Below are positions 37,815-47,656 of a DNA stretch of 64,000 nt, one piece after another (position 1 is the stretch's first letter; each line of letters begins with the position of its first letter). This DNA is from Martelella sp. AD-3 (GTDB lineage: Bacteria > Pseudomonadota > Alphaproteobacteria > Rhizobiales > Rhizobiaceae): positions 1 to 64,000 of the forward strand of contig NZ_CP014275.1 of assembly GCF_001578105.1 (NCBI RefSeq), given 5' to 3'. Both the position numbers and the translations under genes were made by a program. The notes beneath the pieces are model-generated. The model was given only the letters and a program-made list of their open reading frames with translations. It did not search any database and was not told the origin of the DNA.

Positions 37815-38888
37815 ATGAGAACCATCGGCATCATCGGCGGCGGCCAGCTCGGCCGCATGCTGGCCATGGCCGCGGCCCGGCTTTCGATCCGCACCGTCAT
37901 TCTGGAGCCGGATCCGCATTGCCCGGCGGCTCAGGTGGCGAACGACCATATCGTCGCGGGTTATGACGATGCGCGCGCGCTTGGCGAGCTTGCGTCCCAT
38001 TGCGACGTCATCACCTATGAATTCGAGAATGTGCCGGAAAAGAGCGCCGCCCTTCTTGCCGCCGAGCGGCCGGTCTATCCGCCGGCCCGCGCGCTGTCGA
38101 TCGCGCAGGACCGGCTGGCCGAAAAGTCCTTCCTCAATGAGTGCGGCATTCCGACGGCCGGTTTCCACGCGGTTGATAGCCGCGCCGATCTCGATGCCGC
38201 GTTGCAGCGCTTCGGCGGGCGCGGCGTGTTGAAGACGCGCCGCTTCGGCTATGACGGCAAGGGACAGTGGGTCTTCGCCGGCGCGGGCGACGATGCCGGA
38301 GCGGCCTTTGAAGCCCTTGGCGGCGCGCCGGCGATCTTCGAGGAATGGATCGATTTTGCCTGCGAGATTTCGGTCATCGCCGCGCGCGGCATGGATGGCG
38401 GCCTCGTCTCGTTCGATCCGGCGGAAAACGAGCACAGCGGCGGCATTCTGAGGCTCTCGCGCGTACCGGCGCGCGTGTCGGATGATGTGATCCGCAAAGC
38501 GAGAATCGCGGCCGAGCGGCTTCTGATCGCGCTGGAATATGTCGGCGTTGCCGGGCTGGAACTGTTCGTCGCCCGGGACGGGCGGCTGCTGGCAAACGAG
38601 TTTGCCCCGCGCGTGCACAATTCCGGCCACTGGAGCGAGGCGGCCTGCGTGACCTCGCAGTTCGAGCAGCATATCCGCGCCGTCTGTGGCCTGCCGCTGA
38701 TCGATCCGGCGCGCCACAGTGACTGCGTGATGTACAACATCGTCGGCGACGATATGGATGATATTCCGCGTTACATGATGACGCCGGGCGCGCTTGTCCA
38801 CCTCTACGGCAAGGCCGAGACCCGGCCGGGACGGAAGATGGGCCACGTGACCGTGCTTCAGCGCCACGAAAACGGCCGGAACGGTTGA
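37815..38888 (+). CDS. purK: N5-carboxyaminoimidazole ribonucleotide synthase
   Basis: PurK uses ATP and bicarbonate to make N5-CAIR from AIR; PurE then isomerises it. The 357-residue ATP-grasp protein starts MRTIGIIGGGQLGRMLA. It has the ATP-grasp loop KTRRFGYDGKGQ near 143 and the C-terminal LANEFAPRVHNSGHWS metal/ATP site. Co-transcribed with purE and followed by an intrinsic terminator. Confidence 0.96.
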   Translation: MRTIGIIGGGQLGRMLAMAAARLSIRTVILEPDPHCPAAQVANDHIVAGYDDARALGELASHCDVITYEFENVPEKSAALLAAERPVYPPARALSIAQDRLAEKSFLNECGIPTAGFHAVDSRADLDAALQRFGGRGVLKTRRFGYDGKGQWVFAGAGDDAGAAFEALGGAPAIFEEWIDFACEISVIAARGMDGGLVSFDPAENEHSGGILRLSRVPARVSDDVIRKARIAAERLLIALEYVGVAGLELFVARDGRLLANEFAPRVHNSGHWSEAACVTSQFEQHIRAVCGLPLIDPARHSDCVMYNIVGDDMDDIPRYMMTPGALVHLYGKAETRPGRKMGHVTVLQRHENGRNG

Positions 38889-38935
38889 CTTTCGCCCGGC
38901 CTTTCGCTAGGAACCGGCCACAGCCAAGCGCGCCC

Positions 38936-38965
38936 CATACCGGCGCGCTTTTGAATGTTGAAACA
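38936..38965 (+). terminator. rho-independent terminator of purEK
   Basis: A nine-pair stem AAGCGCGCC / GGCGCGCTT with loop CCATACC; the T-run is short (TTTTG). Confidence 0.65.
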
Positions 38966-39015
38966 GACCGCCTTTACTGATCAGTCGAGAGCGGCACAAA
39001 CAGCGGATCGAAAAC

Positions 39016-39141
39016 ATGAAGATCAAGAATTCGCTCAAGGCGCTCAAGTCCCGTCACCGGGAAAACCGTCTGGTGCGCCGCAAGGGCCGAGTATACATCA
39101 TCAACAAGCAGAACCCGCGCTTCAAGGCCCGCCAGGGCTGA
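39016..39141 (+). CDS. rpmJ: 50S ribosomal protein L36 (cysteine-free type)
   Basis: A 41-residue bL36 of the YkgO type: [18 protein letters not shown], then a basic [19 protein letters not shown] end. It lacks the CxxC...H zinc site of the other L36 class, so it does not depend on zinc. The first five codons and overall length match alphaproteobacterial homologues. It is a single-gene unit ended by a hairpin with T-run. The upstream ribosome binding site is weak. Confidence 0.93.
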   Translation: MKIKNSLKALKSRHRENRLVRRKGRVYIINKQNPRFKARQG

Positions 39142-39194
39142 TTGCGGTCACCGGTCCGTGATCGGGCCGGGGCAATATCTGTTTGAAATTTCGC

Positions 39195-39228
39195 CATGAC
39201 GGGATACCATCCCGTCATGCGCTTTTTT
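39195..39228 (+). terminator. terminator of rpmJ overlapping the next gene's start
   Basis: An 11-pair stem CATGACGGGAT / ATCCCGTCATG closed by the three-base loop ACC, then CGC and six Ts. The 3' arm contains the ATG chosen for the next gene. Confidence 0.8.
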
Positions 39229-39807
39229 ATGCCTGTATTCCTGACGTTGTTTTCGCTTGCGCCCCTGGCGGCGCCTACTGTCGCCGCGCAAGCGCGTGAT
39301 GGCGGCGAGGCGGCAGTCGAAGCGCCGGCGGATCCGCTCGACGCGATGTATCGTCAGCTTGCCCGTACCCGGGATTCCGGCGAGGCGGCGGCCTTTGCCA
39401 AGGAGATTGACGATTATCTCGACCGTTCGCCAAGCGCGACCGTCTCGTTGCTGATCGAATGGTCGGACGCGGCTGAGGCCGATGGCCGCACGGCGGCGGC
39501 GCTTGATTTCCTGTCGGAGGCAATCGCGCTTCGGCCCGACGAGCCCGCGGCCTACCGCAAGCGCGCCGTCATCCATTATACCCATGGAGACCTGAACCGG
39601 GCGATGGACGATATCGGCAGCGCGCTGGCGCTGGAACCGCGCGATTTCGGCGGGCTCGGCCTGATGGCGACCATCCTCGACCGCACCGGGCGGCCCGAGG
39701 CCGCGCTCAAGGTCTGGCGGCGCTATCTCGACTTCTATCCTGCCGACCGCGATGTCAGCGCCTATGTGGACAATACGGAAAACGATCTGGCCGGCCGACG
39801 GCTGTGA
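39217..39807 (+). CDS. exported TPR-repeat protein
   Basis: A 196-residue protein with an N-terminal signal peptide (MRFFMPVFLTLFSLAPLAAPTVAA, read in parts). Two or three tetratricopeptide repeats follow (residues about 85-180), for example AAALDFLSEAIALRPDEPAAYRKRA and LNRAMDDIGSALALEPRDFGG in part. Such proteins act as periplasmic scaffolds; no specific partner is evident. Start choice is uncertain. ATGs at 39196, 39217 and 39229 are in frame; 39217 gives the best signal peptide with a positive N-region but lies in the upstream terminator stem. Confidence 0.75.
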   Translation: MRFFMPVFLTLFSLAPLAAPTVAAQARDGGEAAVEAPADPLDAMYRQLARTRDSGEAAAFAKEIDDYLDRSPSATVSLLIEWSDAAEADGRTAAALDFLSEAIALRPDEPAAYRKRAVIHYTHGDLNRAMDDIGSALALEPRDFGGLGLMATILDRTGRPEAALKVWRRYLDFYPADRDVSAYVDNTENDLAGRRL

Positions 39808-39848
39808 TCGGCGCCGACCCGGCAAACGGGCGGGGAGGTCCGAAGCTC

Positions 39849-40502
39849 TCAGCCCTCGTCCTTCTTTTCCTCGCCGATCGGCTCGACCGAATGACGCATG
39901 ATCAGCGGCATCTGGGCAAGGGTGAAGGCGATGGTGATCGGCATCGTCGCCCAGACCTTGAAATTGACCCAGACATCGGCGGAGAAATTGCGCCAGACAA
40001 CCTCGTTGATGATTGCCAGGAAGACGAAGAACAGGCCCCATCTGAGCGTCAGCTTGCGCCAGCCCTCGTCATCCAGCCTGAAGGCGGAGTGGAACACGTA
40101 GCCGAGCAGTGAGCGGCCGAAAACAAGGCCGCCCAGCAAAACGGCGGCGAACAGCCCGTTGACGATGGTCGGCTTCATCTTGATGAAGGTCTCGTCCTGC
40201 AGCCAGAGCGACAGCGCGCCGAACACCAGCACAACGACGCCGGAGACGAGCGGCATGATCGGAATATTGCCCATGACGATGCGCGAGGCGACGAGCGAGA
40301 TGACGGTTGCCGCCATGAACAGCGCGGTTGCCACCAGAAGCGGGGTGCCGAAGGCAGCAAGAGCCGGGACGGTTTTCATCAGCCATTCGCCGCGCAGATT
40401 GGCGAAGAAGAAGATCATCAGCGGCCCGAGCTCGAAGACAAGCTTCAGGAACGGCTCTTCCTTCTGTTCGGTCGTCAGTTTTTTAGGGCTGCTGTCGCTC
40501 AT
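39849..40502 (-). CDS. yciB: YciB/IspZ inner-membrane septation protein
   Basis: A 217-residue inner-membrane protein of the YciB (septation protein A, IspZ) family, needed for normal cell envelope and division in several bacteria; biochemical role unknown. It has five or six hydrophobic helices and the family motifs [15 protein letters not shown] near 21, FKMKPTIV-like ([13 protein letters not shown]) and [18 protein letters not shown]. It lies downstream of ftsY on the minus strand with a 97-nt gap, and is probably in the same unit as dapF-mtaB-ftsY. Confidence 0.92.
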   Translation of the reverse strand: MSDSSPKKLTTEQKEEPFLKLVFELGPLMIFFFANLRGEWLMKTVPALAAFGTPLLVATALFMAATVISLVASRIVMGNIPIMPLVSGVVVLVFGALSLWLQDETFIKMKPTIVNGLFAAVLLGGLVFGRSLLGYVFHSAFRLDDEGWRKLTLRWGLFFVFLAIINEVVWRNFSADVWVNFKVWATMPITIAFTLAQMPLIMRHSVEPIGEEKKDEG

Positions 40503-40599
40503 AATCTGTCGTTTCTCATGGATGGCACCGTCGGCTCATATCATATGGGAGCGGCGTCCCTTCAACCCCAAAAGCGGCCATTTTACGGGCGCGCGCGTT

Positions 40600-41970
40600 T
40601 TATGCCTCTTCTTCTTCCGGGGTGCCGGCAATGGCCTGGGCAAATTCTTCCGCCTCGAAGGGTTCAAGGTCGTCGATCCCCTCGCCGACGCCGATGAAAT
40701 AGACGGGCAGTTTGTGCTTGGCGGCGATCGCCACCAGAATGCCGCCGCGGGCCGTGCCGTCGAGCTTGGTCATGACGAGACCGGAGACGCCGGCGATGTT
40801 GCGGAAGATCTCCACCTGGCTCATGGCGTTCTGGCCGGTGGTGGCGTCGAGCGTCTGCAGCACGGTGTGCGGCGCGTCCGGATCGAGCTTGCCAAGCACG
40901 CGGACGATCTTCGCCAGTTCGTCCATCAGTTCGGCCTTGTTCTGCAGCCGGCCCGCCGTATCGATGATGACCACGTCCGAGCCGTTTTCCTGGCCGCGCT
41001 TGAAGGCGTCATAGGCAAGGCCGGCGGCATCGGCCCCCAGCTTGGTGCCGACGAATTCGGCGCCCGTGCGGTCCGACCATATCTTCAACTGCTCGATGGC
41101 CGCGGCGCGAAAGGTGTCGCCCGCGCCCAGCGTCACCTTGAGACCGGCGCGCGTCAGCTTGGCGGCGAGCTTGCCGATCGTGGTGGTCTTGCCGGTGCCG
41201 TTGACGCCGACGACGAGAATGACATGCGGCTTTTTCGACAGATCCAGCGCCAGCGGCTTCGCCACCGGCTGCAGCACCTTGGTGATTTCGCCGGCCATGA
41301 TGCGGGTCACATCCTTGCCGGTGACATCCCGCCCGTAGCGTTCCGATGACAGCGTGTCGGTAATGCGCATGGCGGTCTCGATGCCGAGATCGGCCTGGAT
41401 CAGCAGGTCCTCCAGTTCCTCCAGCGCTTCCTCGTCCAGCTTGCGCTTGGTGAAAAGCGCGGCGATCTGCCCGGAAAGCTGCTGCGAGGTACGGAACAGG
41501 CCGGCTTTCAACCGTTGGAACCAGGAGAGTTTTTTCGTCGGCTGCGGCTTTGGCGCGTCAGGCTTCGGGCCCGCGGTGATTTCGAAGCCTTGGTTCTTTT
41601 TCGGGGCAGGGGCCGGCTCTTCCGCGGCCTGCGGCGGCGCTTCGACTGGTGTCGCGGCGGCAGGGTCTCCAGCCTGCGCGGGTGGCTCGTGTGCTTCGGA
41701 GGCAGGAGCCTGTTCTGGCTGCGGCTTCTCCGGCGCCGCCTCCGGCTCATCATGAGACCGTCCGACGACACCGCCGATAATGCTGTCATCGTCCCACGGG
41801 TCGCTGCTTTCAGCCGCGGCGACGGTCTCGGCGGACGGTTCCGGCTCGGATTGCTCCGCTTCCGGCGTGACGGCTTCACTCTCCTCTTCCGGCGCGACGA
41901 CTTGTTCTTCCTTCGGCTTCTGTTCCTTTTTGCCGAAGGTGAAGACGTTTTTCATGAAGCCGAGGGTCAT
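40600..41970 (-). CDS. ftsY: signal recognition particle receptor FtsY
   Basis: FtsY docks ribosome-SRP complexes at the membrane. The 456-residue protein has an acidic, Pro/Glu/Ala-rich N-terminal A domain (about 1-145) for membrane contact. The four-helix N domain follows, then the GTPase G domain with VVGVNGTGKTTTIGKLA near 257, the DTFRAAA motif, DTAGR, and TKLDGTARGG. Its partner ffh is in this window on the other strand. The long acidic region is common in alphaproteobacterial FtsY. Confidence 0.96.
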   Translation of the reverse strand: MTLGFMKNVFTFGKKEQKPKEEQVVAPEEESEAVTPEAEQSEPEPSAETVAAAESSDPWDDDSIIGGVVGRSHDEPEAAPEKPQPEQAPASEAHEPPAQAGDPAAATPVEAPPQAAEEPAPAPKKNQGFEITAGPKPDAPKPQPTKKLSWFQRLKAGLFRTSQQLSGQIAALFTKRKLDEEALEELEDLLIQADLGIETAMRITDTLSSERYGRDVTGKDVTRIMAGEITKVLQPVAKPLALDLSKKPHVILVVGVNGTGKTTTIGKLAAKLTRAGLKVTLGAGDTFRAAAIEQLKIWSDRTGAEFVGTKLGADAAGLAYDAFKRGQENGSDVVIIDTAGRLQNKAELMDELAKIVRVLGKLDPDAPHTVLQTLDATTGQNAMSQVEIFRNIAGVSGLVMTKLDGTARGGILVAIAAKHKLPVYFIGVGEGIDDLEPFEAEEFAQAIAGTPEEEEA

Positions 41971-42058
41971 GGGAATAATTTCCTGTTTCTGCCGGTTGCG
42001 GTTCTTTATCCCGTGCGCTGCGGCACCTTGTCAACGCGGTGTGTCCAGGCATACGGCC

Positions 42059-43321
42059 TCAGGCATCGAGAAAATCGGCCTTGAGGCGCTTTCCGTCATG
42101 GCCAGTGATGCGGGCCGTGATGAAACGACCGGGCTCGAGCTCCGGCGTGGCCACCGGTGCGAAGTTCTCCGCATGGCCGTTTTCGCCGCGTTCGGTGAGC
42201 ACGGTCTGGTCGGTGCCAATGAGGCTGTCGAGATGGCGCTTCGTCAGCGCCTCTCCCGCTGTGCGCAGGCGTTTCGCCCGCTCCTTCACCAGCGCGCGAT
42301 CGAGCTGCGGCATGCGCGCCGCCGGCGTTCCGGGGCGCGGGCTGTAGGGGAAGACGTGGAGCGATGCGATCTCCGCTTCTTCAGCCAGCCGCATCGTATT
42401 TTCGAAATGCGCCTCGCTCTCGGTCGGAAAACCGGCGATGAAATCCGCGCCGAAGGCCATGTCCGGGCGCAGTCGCCGGGCTTCCGTCATGAAGGCGAGC
42501 GCGTCGTCGCGCGAATGCCGTCGTTTCATCCGCTTCAGGATCAGGTTGTCGCCGTGCTGGAGCGAGAGGTGGAGATGCGGCATGAAGCGCGGTTCGTCGG
42601 CGATCAGGTCGAGGAGGTGCCGGTCGACCTCGATACTGTCGATCGAGGAGAGTCTCAGCCGGGCGATTTCCGGCACCCGTTTCAAAAGCGTCTTTGCCAG
42701 AAGGCCGAGCGTCGGCTGGCCGGGCAGGTCGGCGCCGTAGGAGGTGGCGTCGACGCCGGTCAGCACCATTTCGCGGTAGCCTTGCTCTGCAAGCCTGCGC
42801 GCCTGCTCGACCACGGCGCCCATCGGCACGGAGCGGGAATTGCCGCGGCCATAGGGAATGATGCAGAAGGTGCAGCGGTGGTCGCAGCCATTCTGCACCT
42901 GCAGGAAGGCGCGCACATGGCCATCAATGCTTTCCACCATTTGCGGCGCGGTTTCCGTCACGCTCATGATGTCGTTGACGACGATCTTTTCTTCCGCCGA
43001 AACGCCGAAATCCGGCAGGGCGCGGTAGCTGACGGCCTCAAGCTTTTCGGTATTGCCGAGCACGGCATCGACTTCCGGCATGGCGGCGAAGGTTTCTTTC
43101 TCCGTCTGCGCCGCGCAGCCGGTGACGATGATGCGCGCATCGGGGTTCTCGCGCCGCGCCCGGCGGATCGCCTGGCGCGCCTGGCGCACGGCCTCGCCTG
43201 TCACCGCGCAGGTGTTCACCAGAACGGCATCGCCAAGGCCCGCCTCTTGCGCCGCCTTGAGCATGACTTCGCTCTCATAGGTGTTCAGCCTGCAGCCGAA
43301 GGTCAGGGTTTTCAGGGTCAT
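42059..43321 (-). CDS. mtaB: tRNA t6A37 methylthiotransferase MtaB
   Basis: MtaB converts t6A at position 37 of certain tRNAs to ms2t6A using radical SAM chemistry. The 420-residue protein has the N-terminal UPF0004 domain with the iron-sulfur cysteines (FGCRLN, NTCAVT, TGCAAQ), the radical SAM motif CDHRCTFC near 150, and a C-terminal TRAM domain ending near the stop. The start at 43321 gives the family MTLKTLTFGCRLN. It lies between dapF and ftsY, a conserved rhizobial order. Confidence 0.94.
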   Translation of the reverse strand: MTLKTLTFGCRLNTYESEVMLKAAQEAGLGDAVLVNTCAVTGEAVRQARQAIRRARRENPDARIIVTGCAAQTEKETFAAMPEVDAVLGNTEKLEAVSYRALPDFGVSAEEKIVVNDIMSVTETAPQMVESIDGHVRAFLQVQNGCDHRCTFCIIPYGRGNSRSVPMGAVVEQARRLAEQGYREMVLTGVDATSYGADLPGQPTLGLLAKTLLKRVPEIARLRLSSIDSIEVDRHLLDLIADEPRFMPHLHLSLQHGDNLILKRMKRRHSRDDALAFMTEARRLRPDMAFGADFIAGFPTESEAHFENTMRLAEEAEIASLHVFPYSPRPGTPAARMPQLDRALVKERAKRLRTAGEALTKRHLDSLIGTDQTVLTERGENGHAENFAPVATPELEPGRFITARITGHDGKRLKADFLDA

Positions 43322-43439
43322 TGCTGGCGCTGTTGTTCCGGTTTGACGGCTATATGGCGCAAAAGGCCGGCGATTGAAAGGGCAGGGGGCAAAGCAGGAT
43401 GAGATGTGGCAAAGCGCATCGAGGAGCAAAGCGAGTTCC

Positions 43440-44315
43440 TCAGCGCACCCATTCTCCCGTCGCCGGATTCACTCTTCCCGACCATTCATGTTCCGCCGGC
43501 CCCGTCATGATCACGTGGTCGTCGTCCTCGCGCCAGTCGATTTCCAGCGCGCCGGCGGGCAGATAGACGGTGACCTTGCGGCCGGTGCGGCCGGTGCGGG
43601 CGGCGGAGACGGCGGCGGCGCAGGCCGCCGAGCCGCAGGCAAGGGTCAGCCCCGCGCCGCGCTCGAAGGTCTTCAGCGACAGCGATGAGGGCGAGGTGAC
43701 CTGCGCCAGCGAGATATTGGCGCGCTCGGGAAACAGCGGGTGGCGCTCGTAGCGGGGCCCGAAGGCAAGAATGTCGTAGCTGTCGACATCGCGCGGCACG
43801 AAGAAGACCGCATGCGGATTGCCCATGGAGGCGGCGGAGAAGCGCTGCAGCGCCGGGTCCGCCTCATGCGGTTCGGGCAGCGCGACATGGGTCGTGTCGG
43901 CTGCGGGCCCTGCAAGCGGGATCCTTTCCCAGTCGAAGATCGGCGCGCCCATGTCGACCGAAATCAGCGTGTCGGAAAGCCGCTCGGCGAAAAGCGCGCC
44001 GGCAATGGTGCGGAAGGCAAAACGATCCTTGTCGGTTTCGCGCGAAAGGTAATCGACCACGCAGCGCGTTCCGTTGCCGCAGGCCTGCGCCATGGAGCCG
44101 TCGGAATTGAGGATGTCGATCCAGCCATCGGGCGCATCCTCGCGCGCATCGTAAAGCGCCATGATCTGGTCGAATTCGGTATCGGGATGGGCATCGAGGC
44201 GGATCGCGGCTTGTGGCGTCACCCTGTCGGCGCGTCCGCGCATGTCGATGACGAGAATCTTGTTGCCAAGACCGTTCATGCGCTCCATGCGCGCCATGTT
44301 CGTGCTGTTCGCCAT
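43440..44315 (-). CDS. dapF: diaminopimelate epimerase
   Basis: DapF converts LL- to meso-diaminopimelate for lysine and peptidoglycan. The 291-residue protein has both catalytic cysteines, in [16 protein letters not shown] and [10 protein letters not shown] (the second motif with Ala in place of the more common Gly, as in other alphaproteobacteria). Met at position 10 or 13 could also start it. It is the first gene of the leftward dapF-mtaB-ftsY-yciB group. Confidence 0.95.
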   Translation of the reverse strand: MANSTNMARMERMNGLGNKILVIDMRGRADRVTPQAAIRLDAHPDTEFDQIMALYDAREDAPDGWIDILNSDGSMAQACGNGTRCVVDYLSRETDKDRFAFRTIAGALFAERLSDTLISVDMGAPIFDWERIPLAGPAADTTHVALPEPHEADPALQRFSAASMGNPHAVFFVPRDVDSYDILAFGPRYERHPLFPERANISLAQVTSPSSLSLKTFERGAGLTLACGSAACAAAVSAARTGRTGRKVTVYLPAGALEIDWREDDDHVIMTGPAEHEWSGRVNPATGEWVR

Positions 44316-44673
44316 CGAAAGGCTCCGTCATTGTTTCTGGCGTTATATGGGCCAAATCCGCGGCCGTCACCAGTCCGCGCGGCTGCGGATCGGGAAAAAT
44401 CGCGCGCGCCGAACGCTACAGGTCCAAGGCGGCCTTTGCGTCGGCCCCGTTGATGTGTAGTGTCGGGAAAATCCTCCCCCGGAAGTGAACGTTTCGGCTA
44501 CCCCTTGCGTTTCCTCAAATATCCTTGCGCCAGCCATGGACCGGACACATGCCGGCGCCACGCCTCTCGAAAGTTCTGAAGATGCCAGTTCCTGTTTTTG
44601 CCGCGAAGGTGGCCGGTTTGCCGGCCGGCCGACCCGTCGCTCCTGTTGATCGCCGCCGTGAGGGAGCGGCCGC
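44316..44673. other. 358-nt gap between divergent dapF and the EamA gene
   Basis: No gene is convincing here; short open frames lack ribosome binding sites. The two divergent promoters must lie in it, but I cannot place them. Confidence 0.3.
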
Positions 44674-45573
44674 ATGAAGCTTTCCGGCGCAATCCTTGCC
44701 TTTGGCGCGGTCTCGATCTTTGCGATCCAGGACGCGATCACCCGCCATCTCGGCCCGCTCTATTCGCCGTTCTTCATCGCCATGGTGCGCTTCTGGGCCT
44801 TCGGCCTGTTCGTGATCATCCTGGCGGCCCGCGCGCCGGGCGGTTTCAAGGCGGGGGCGGTGACCCGTCATCCCGTGCTGCAGATCTGGCGCAGCTTCCT
44901 GCTGGTGGCGCAGATCCTGATCTCGATCATCTCCTTTGCCCTTGTCGGCCTTGCCCAGAGCCAGGCAATCTTCATGGCCGCCCCGCTGGTCGTGGCGTTA
45001 TTGTCGGTGCCGCTGCTCGGCGAGCGCGTCGGCTGGCGGCGCTGGCTCGCGATCGTCGCCGGTCTATTCGGCGTGCTGATCGTCATCGATCCCCTGGGCG
45101 AACAGTTCTCGCTGGTGACGCTCGTGCCGGTCGGCTGCTGCTTCACCTTCGCGCTCTATTCGCTCTATACGCGCCTTGCCGGGCGCTATGACGCGCCGGA
45201 AGTCAGCCTGTTTTATACCGGCGTGGTCGGCATGGTGCTGACGAGCCTCATCGGACCGTTCTTCTGGGAGGATGTGCCGCTTGCCGACTGGGGCTGGCTT
45301 GTCGCACTTTGTTTCACCGGTATTTCAGGGCATTATCTCCTCATCCGGGCGCTTGCGGTGACCGAAGCCGTGACCGTGCAGACCATCACCTATATGCAGC
45401 TCGTCTATGGTTCGCTGTTCGGCGTTCTGGTGTTCAAGGAGCAACTGACGTCGCATATGATTGTCGGCGGGCTCACCGTTGTCGGCGCCGGCGTCTTCAC
45501 CATCTGGCGCGAACACGCGCTGAAAAAGCGCGAAGGCGCGTCATCGACGGAAGCTTCGCTGGCTGGGCGGTGA
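44674..45573 (+). CDS. EamA/DMT-superfamily exporter
   Basis: A 299-residue inner-membrane protein with ten predicted helices arranged as two EamA repeats (about 1-140 and 155-290). Members export amino acids, purines or other metabolites; no substrate can be inferred. The start ATG has GGAG seven bases upstream. The next gene begins 21 nt after its stop, so the two may be co-transcribed. Confidence 0.87.
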   Translation: MKLSGAILAFGAVSIFAIQDAITRHLGPLYSPFFIAMVRFWAFGLFVIILAARAPGGFKAGAVTRHPVLQIWRSFLLVAQILISIISFALVGLAQSQAIFMAAPLVVALLSVPLLGERVGWRRWLAIVAGLFGVLIVIDPLGEQFSLVTLVPVGCCFTFALYSLYTRLAGRYDAPEVSLFYTGVVGMVLTSLIGPFFWEDVPLADWGWLVALCFTGISGHYLLIRALAVTEAVTVQTITYMQLVYGSLFGVLVFKEQLTSHMIVGGLTVVGAGVFTIWREHALKKREGASSTEASLAGR

Positions 45574-45594
45574 GGCGGCGAGAGGGAGAAGAGG

Positions 45595-46287
45595 ATGGTA
45601 TTGACGCCACAGTCATCGGCAGAGGATATTCTCGCAGTCCTTAAAGCCACGGCCGATCCCGCGCGGCTTGCCGAGATGGAGCGCGTCGGCATCAGGACCG
45701 ATACGGCCATCGGCCTTTCCAACCCGCAATTGCGGCAGATTGCAAAGACCGTCGGCGTGAACCATCAACGCGCGTCGGCGCTTTGGCAAAGCCCGGTGCG
45801 CGAGGCGAGGATGCTGGCCTTGCTGACCTTCGATCCGGCAAAGCTCACGCAAGCGGAGATGCTTTCCCTGGCCGGCGATTTTGCTTCCTGGGAGATGGTC
45901 GACCTTGCCGCCGACCTGTTCGTCGAGGCGCGGTTTGATGCCGAAATTGTCTCCTTGTTCGCCGAAGACGACCGCGAATTCGTGCGCCGGACCGCCTTTG
46001 CCATGATCGCGGGCGCGGCCGTCCACCGGAAGAAGGAGCCGGACGAAAGCTTTATTGCGCTCCTTCCGCTAATCGAGACGCATGCCGCGGACCAGCGCAA
46101 TTTCGTGAAGAAGGCAGTCAGCTGGGCGCTGCGCAATATCGGCATGCGCAATGTCCGCTGCCACAAGGTTGCGCTTTCGCTCGCGGAGAAACTGGCGGCA
46201 AGTGACGAGCGGACGAAGGCCTGGATCGGTCGGGATGCGCTGCACTACCTCGCCGATCCGAAACGCATCGCACGGCTGAAAGCCTGA
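45595..46287 (+). CDS. AlkD-like DNA alkylation repair protein
   Basis: A 230-residue all-helical HEAT-like-repeat protein of the DNA alkylation repair family (AlkD type), which removes bulky or N3/N7-alkylated purines without base flipping. Family features are the RIGIRT-like start (VGIRTDTAIGLSNPQLRQIAK), the WQSPVREARMLAL repeat, FASWEMVDL with the conserved Asp, and NFVKKAVSWALRNIG. The exact activity of this subfamily is not established. It follows the EamA gene by 21 nt. Confidence 0.85.
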   Translation: MVLTPQSSAEDILAVLKATADPARLAEMERVGIRTDTAIGLSNPQLRQIAKTVGVNHQRASALWQSPVREARMLALLTFDPAKLTQAEMLSLAGDFASWEMVDLAADLFVEARFDAEIVSLFAEDDREFVRRTAFAMIAGAAVHRKKEPDESFIALLPLIETHAADQRNFVKKAVSWALRNIGMRNVRCHKVALSLAEKLAASDERTKAWIGRDALHYLADPKRIARLKA

Positions 46288-46291
46288 AGGA

Positions 46292-47314
46292 TCAGTCCAG
46301 CGCCGGCACGTCGAAGGCCTCGCCGGGTTCCAGCGGACGGAAGCGTTCTTCATCGATGCCGGCATCGGAAAGGGCGGCTTTCAAGAGCTTCACCGGATCG
46401 TCATGGCCCTCATCGGTCAGCTGAAAGGTGCCGAAATGGTGACCCGCGGCATAGGCCGCATTGCAGAGTTCGAAACCCTTGACCGCTTCCACCGGGTCCT
46501 GATGCTCGTTCTTCATAAAAAAACGCGGCTCATAGGCGCCGATCGGCAGGTTGGCGAGGCGGAACCCGCCGTATTTCTCGGCCGCCGCGCGGTAGTTCCG
46601 CCCCTCGTGAAAGCTTGTGTCGCCGATGTGGTAGATGCGGCCCGCGGGCGTTTCCAGGACGAAGGCGGCCCAGAGCGCCATGCGCCGGTCCGTGACCCCG
46701 CGCGCCGACCAGTGGTGGCAGGGCTCGGCGAAGACGTTTGCGCCGCCGGGAAGCGGCGCCTGGCCGCCCCAGTCGAGCACGGTCACATCGGCATCGGGAA
46801 CTTTCCGGCGGATCACGGTGTCGTTGCCGAGCGGCGTGATGATCCGCGGCGCGTGATCGGCCTGAAGGCGTTTGAGGCAGGTGTGGCTCAGATGGTCGTA
46901 ATGGTTGTGGGTGATCAGCACCACGTCGATCTTGGGCAGGTCCTCGAACAGCACGCCTGGCGGGCAGACCCGCTTCGGTCCGACGGAATCGAAAGGGCTG
47001 ACGCGTTCGGTGAATACCGGGTCGGTCAGGATGTTGAGGCCGGAAGCCTGGATCAGGAGGCTCGCATGGCCGATCATCGTCACCCGCATGCCGTTTCCTG
47101 TCACAAGCGCGTCCGGCGTGTGCGGCGCATAGCGGCAGGCGACTTCCTTCGGCCAGGGCGTGCGCTTGTGGGCAAGCTGCCATTTGACGACCTCGGCAAG
47201 GCCCGGCGGGTTCATGCCGTCGGGATTGAAGAACAGGGTGCCGTCAAAGTGGTCGCTCTTCGGACCGGAATAGTAGCGGTTCTTTTTCTGCAAACGCATG
47301 CGCGTCGGGATCAT
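46292..47314 (-). CDS. metallo-beta-lactamase-fold hydrolase (NAPE-PLD/UlaG-like)
   Basis: A 340-residue MBL-fold protein. The metal-binding motif THNHYDH is near 135, followed by the later ligands in PCHHWSARG, GDTSFH and GHHFGTF, which is the layout of the NAPE-phospholipase-D-like/UlaG group (Lactamase_B_2). A phosphodiesterase or lactonase role on an unknown substrate is likely. It converges with the AlkD-like gene across a 4-nt gap with no terminator, so the two transcripts probably overlap. Confidence 0.88.
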   Translation of the reverse strand: MIPTRMRLQKKNRYYSGPKSDHFDGTLFFNPDGMNPPGLAEVVKWQLAHKRTPWPKEVACRYAPHTPDALVTGNGMRVTMIGHASLLIQASGLNILTDPVFTERVSPFDSVGPKRVCPPGVLFEDLPKIDVVLITHNHYDHLSHTCLKRLQADHAPRIITPLGNDTVIRRKVPDADVTVLDWGGQAPLPGGANVFAEPCHHWSARGVTDRRMALWAAFVLETPAGRIYHIGDTSFHEGRNYRAAAEKYGGFRLANLPIGAYEPRFFMKNEHQDPVEAVKGFELCNAAYAAGHHFGTFQLTDEGHDDPVKLLKAALSDAGIDEERFRPLEPGEAFDVPALD

Positions 47315-47656
47315 GTAAGGCCTTTCGGTTGCTTCGGCGTTTGCCGGCCGCCATCGATTGCTGAAACGGACATCAACCGATATATGCGGCAGCGGCGAGA
47401 AAGTTCCAGACCTTGAAAAGCGCGAAAGCGGCGGCCATGACTTGACTTTTCCGTGTTTGTGCGGTTTATCGCCGGAAAATCTGCTGACAGTGAAGACGTT
47501 CAGCCGCCGACCGGGGCCCGAAAAGGTATAAAGAGAGCCCGGAGGTCAACATCCGACAGCGCGATGCGCCCTCGGATGGAATTTTGCTTTGCGTCTTGCA
47601 TTTGCCGGCAGAGGCGCCAACGTTTCGCGAAGTGCGAAACGAAAAGGAAATGGGCA
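47315..47656. other. 342-nt gap between divergent MBL-fold gene and ffh
   Basis: The ffh promoter must be here. TATAAA at 47527-47532 is the best -10-like string but lacks a good -35. TTGACT at 47442 has only a poor -10 partner. An open frame runs into ffh from 47453 but has no ribosome binding site or recognisable product. Confidence 0.35.

Noticed and set aside
47453..47656. A longer ffh start at 47453
   Set aside because: The extra 68 residues match nothing in Ffh proteins, and AAAAGGAAA marks the ATG at 47657.
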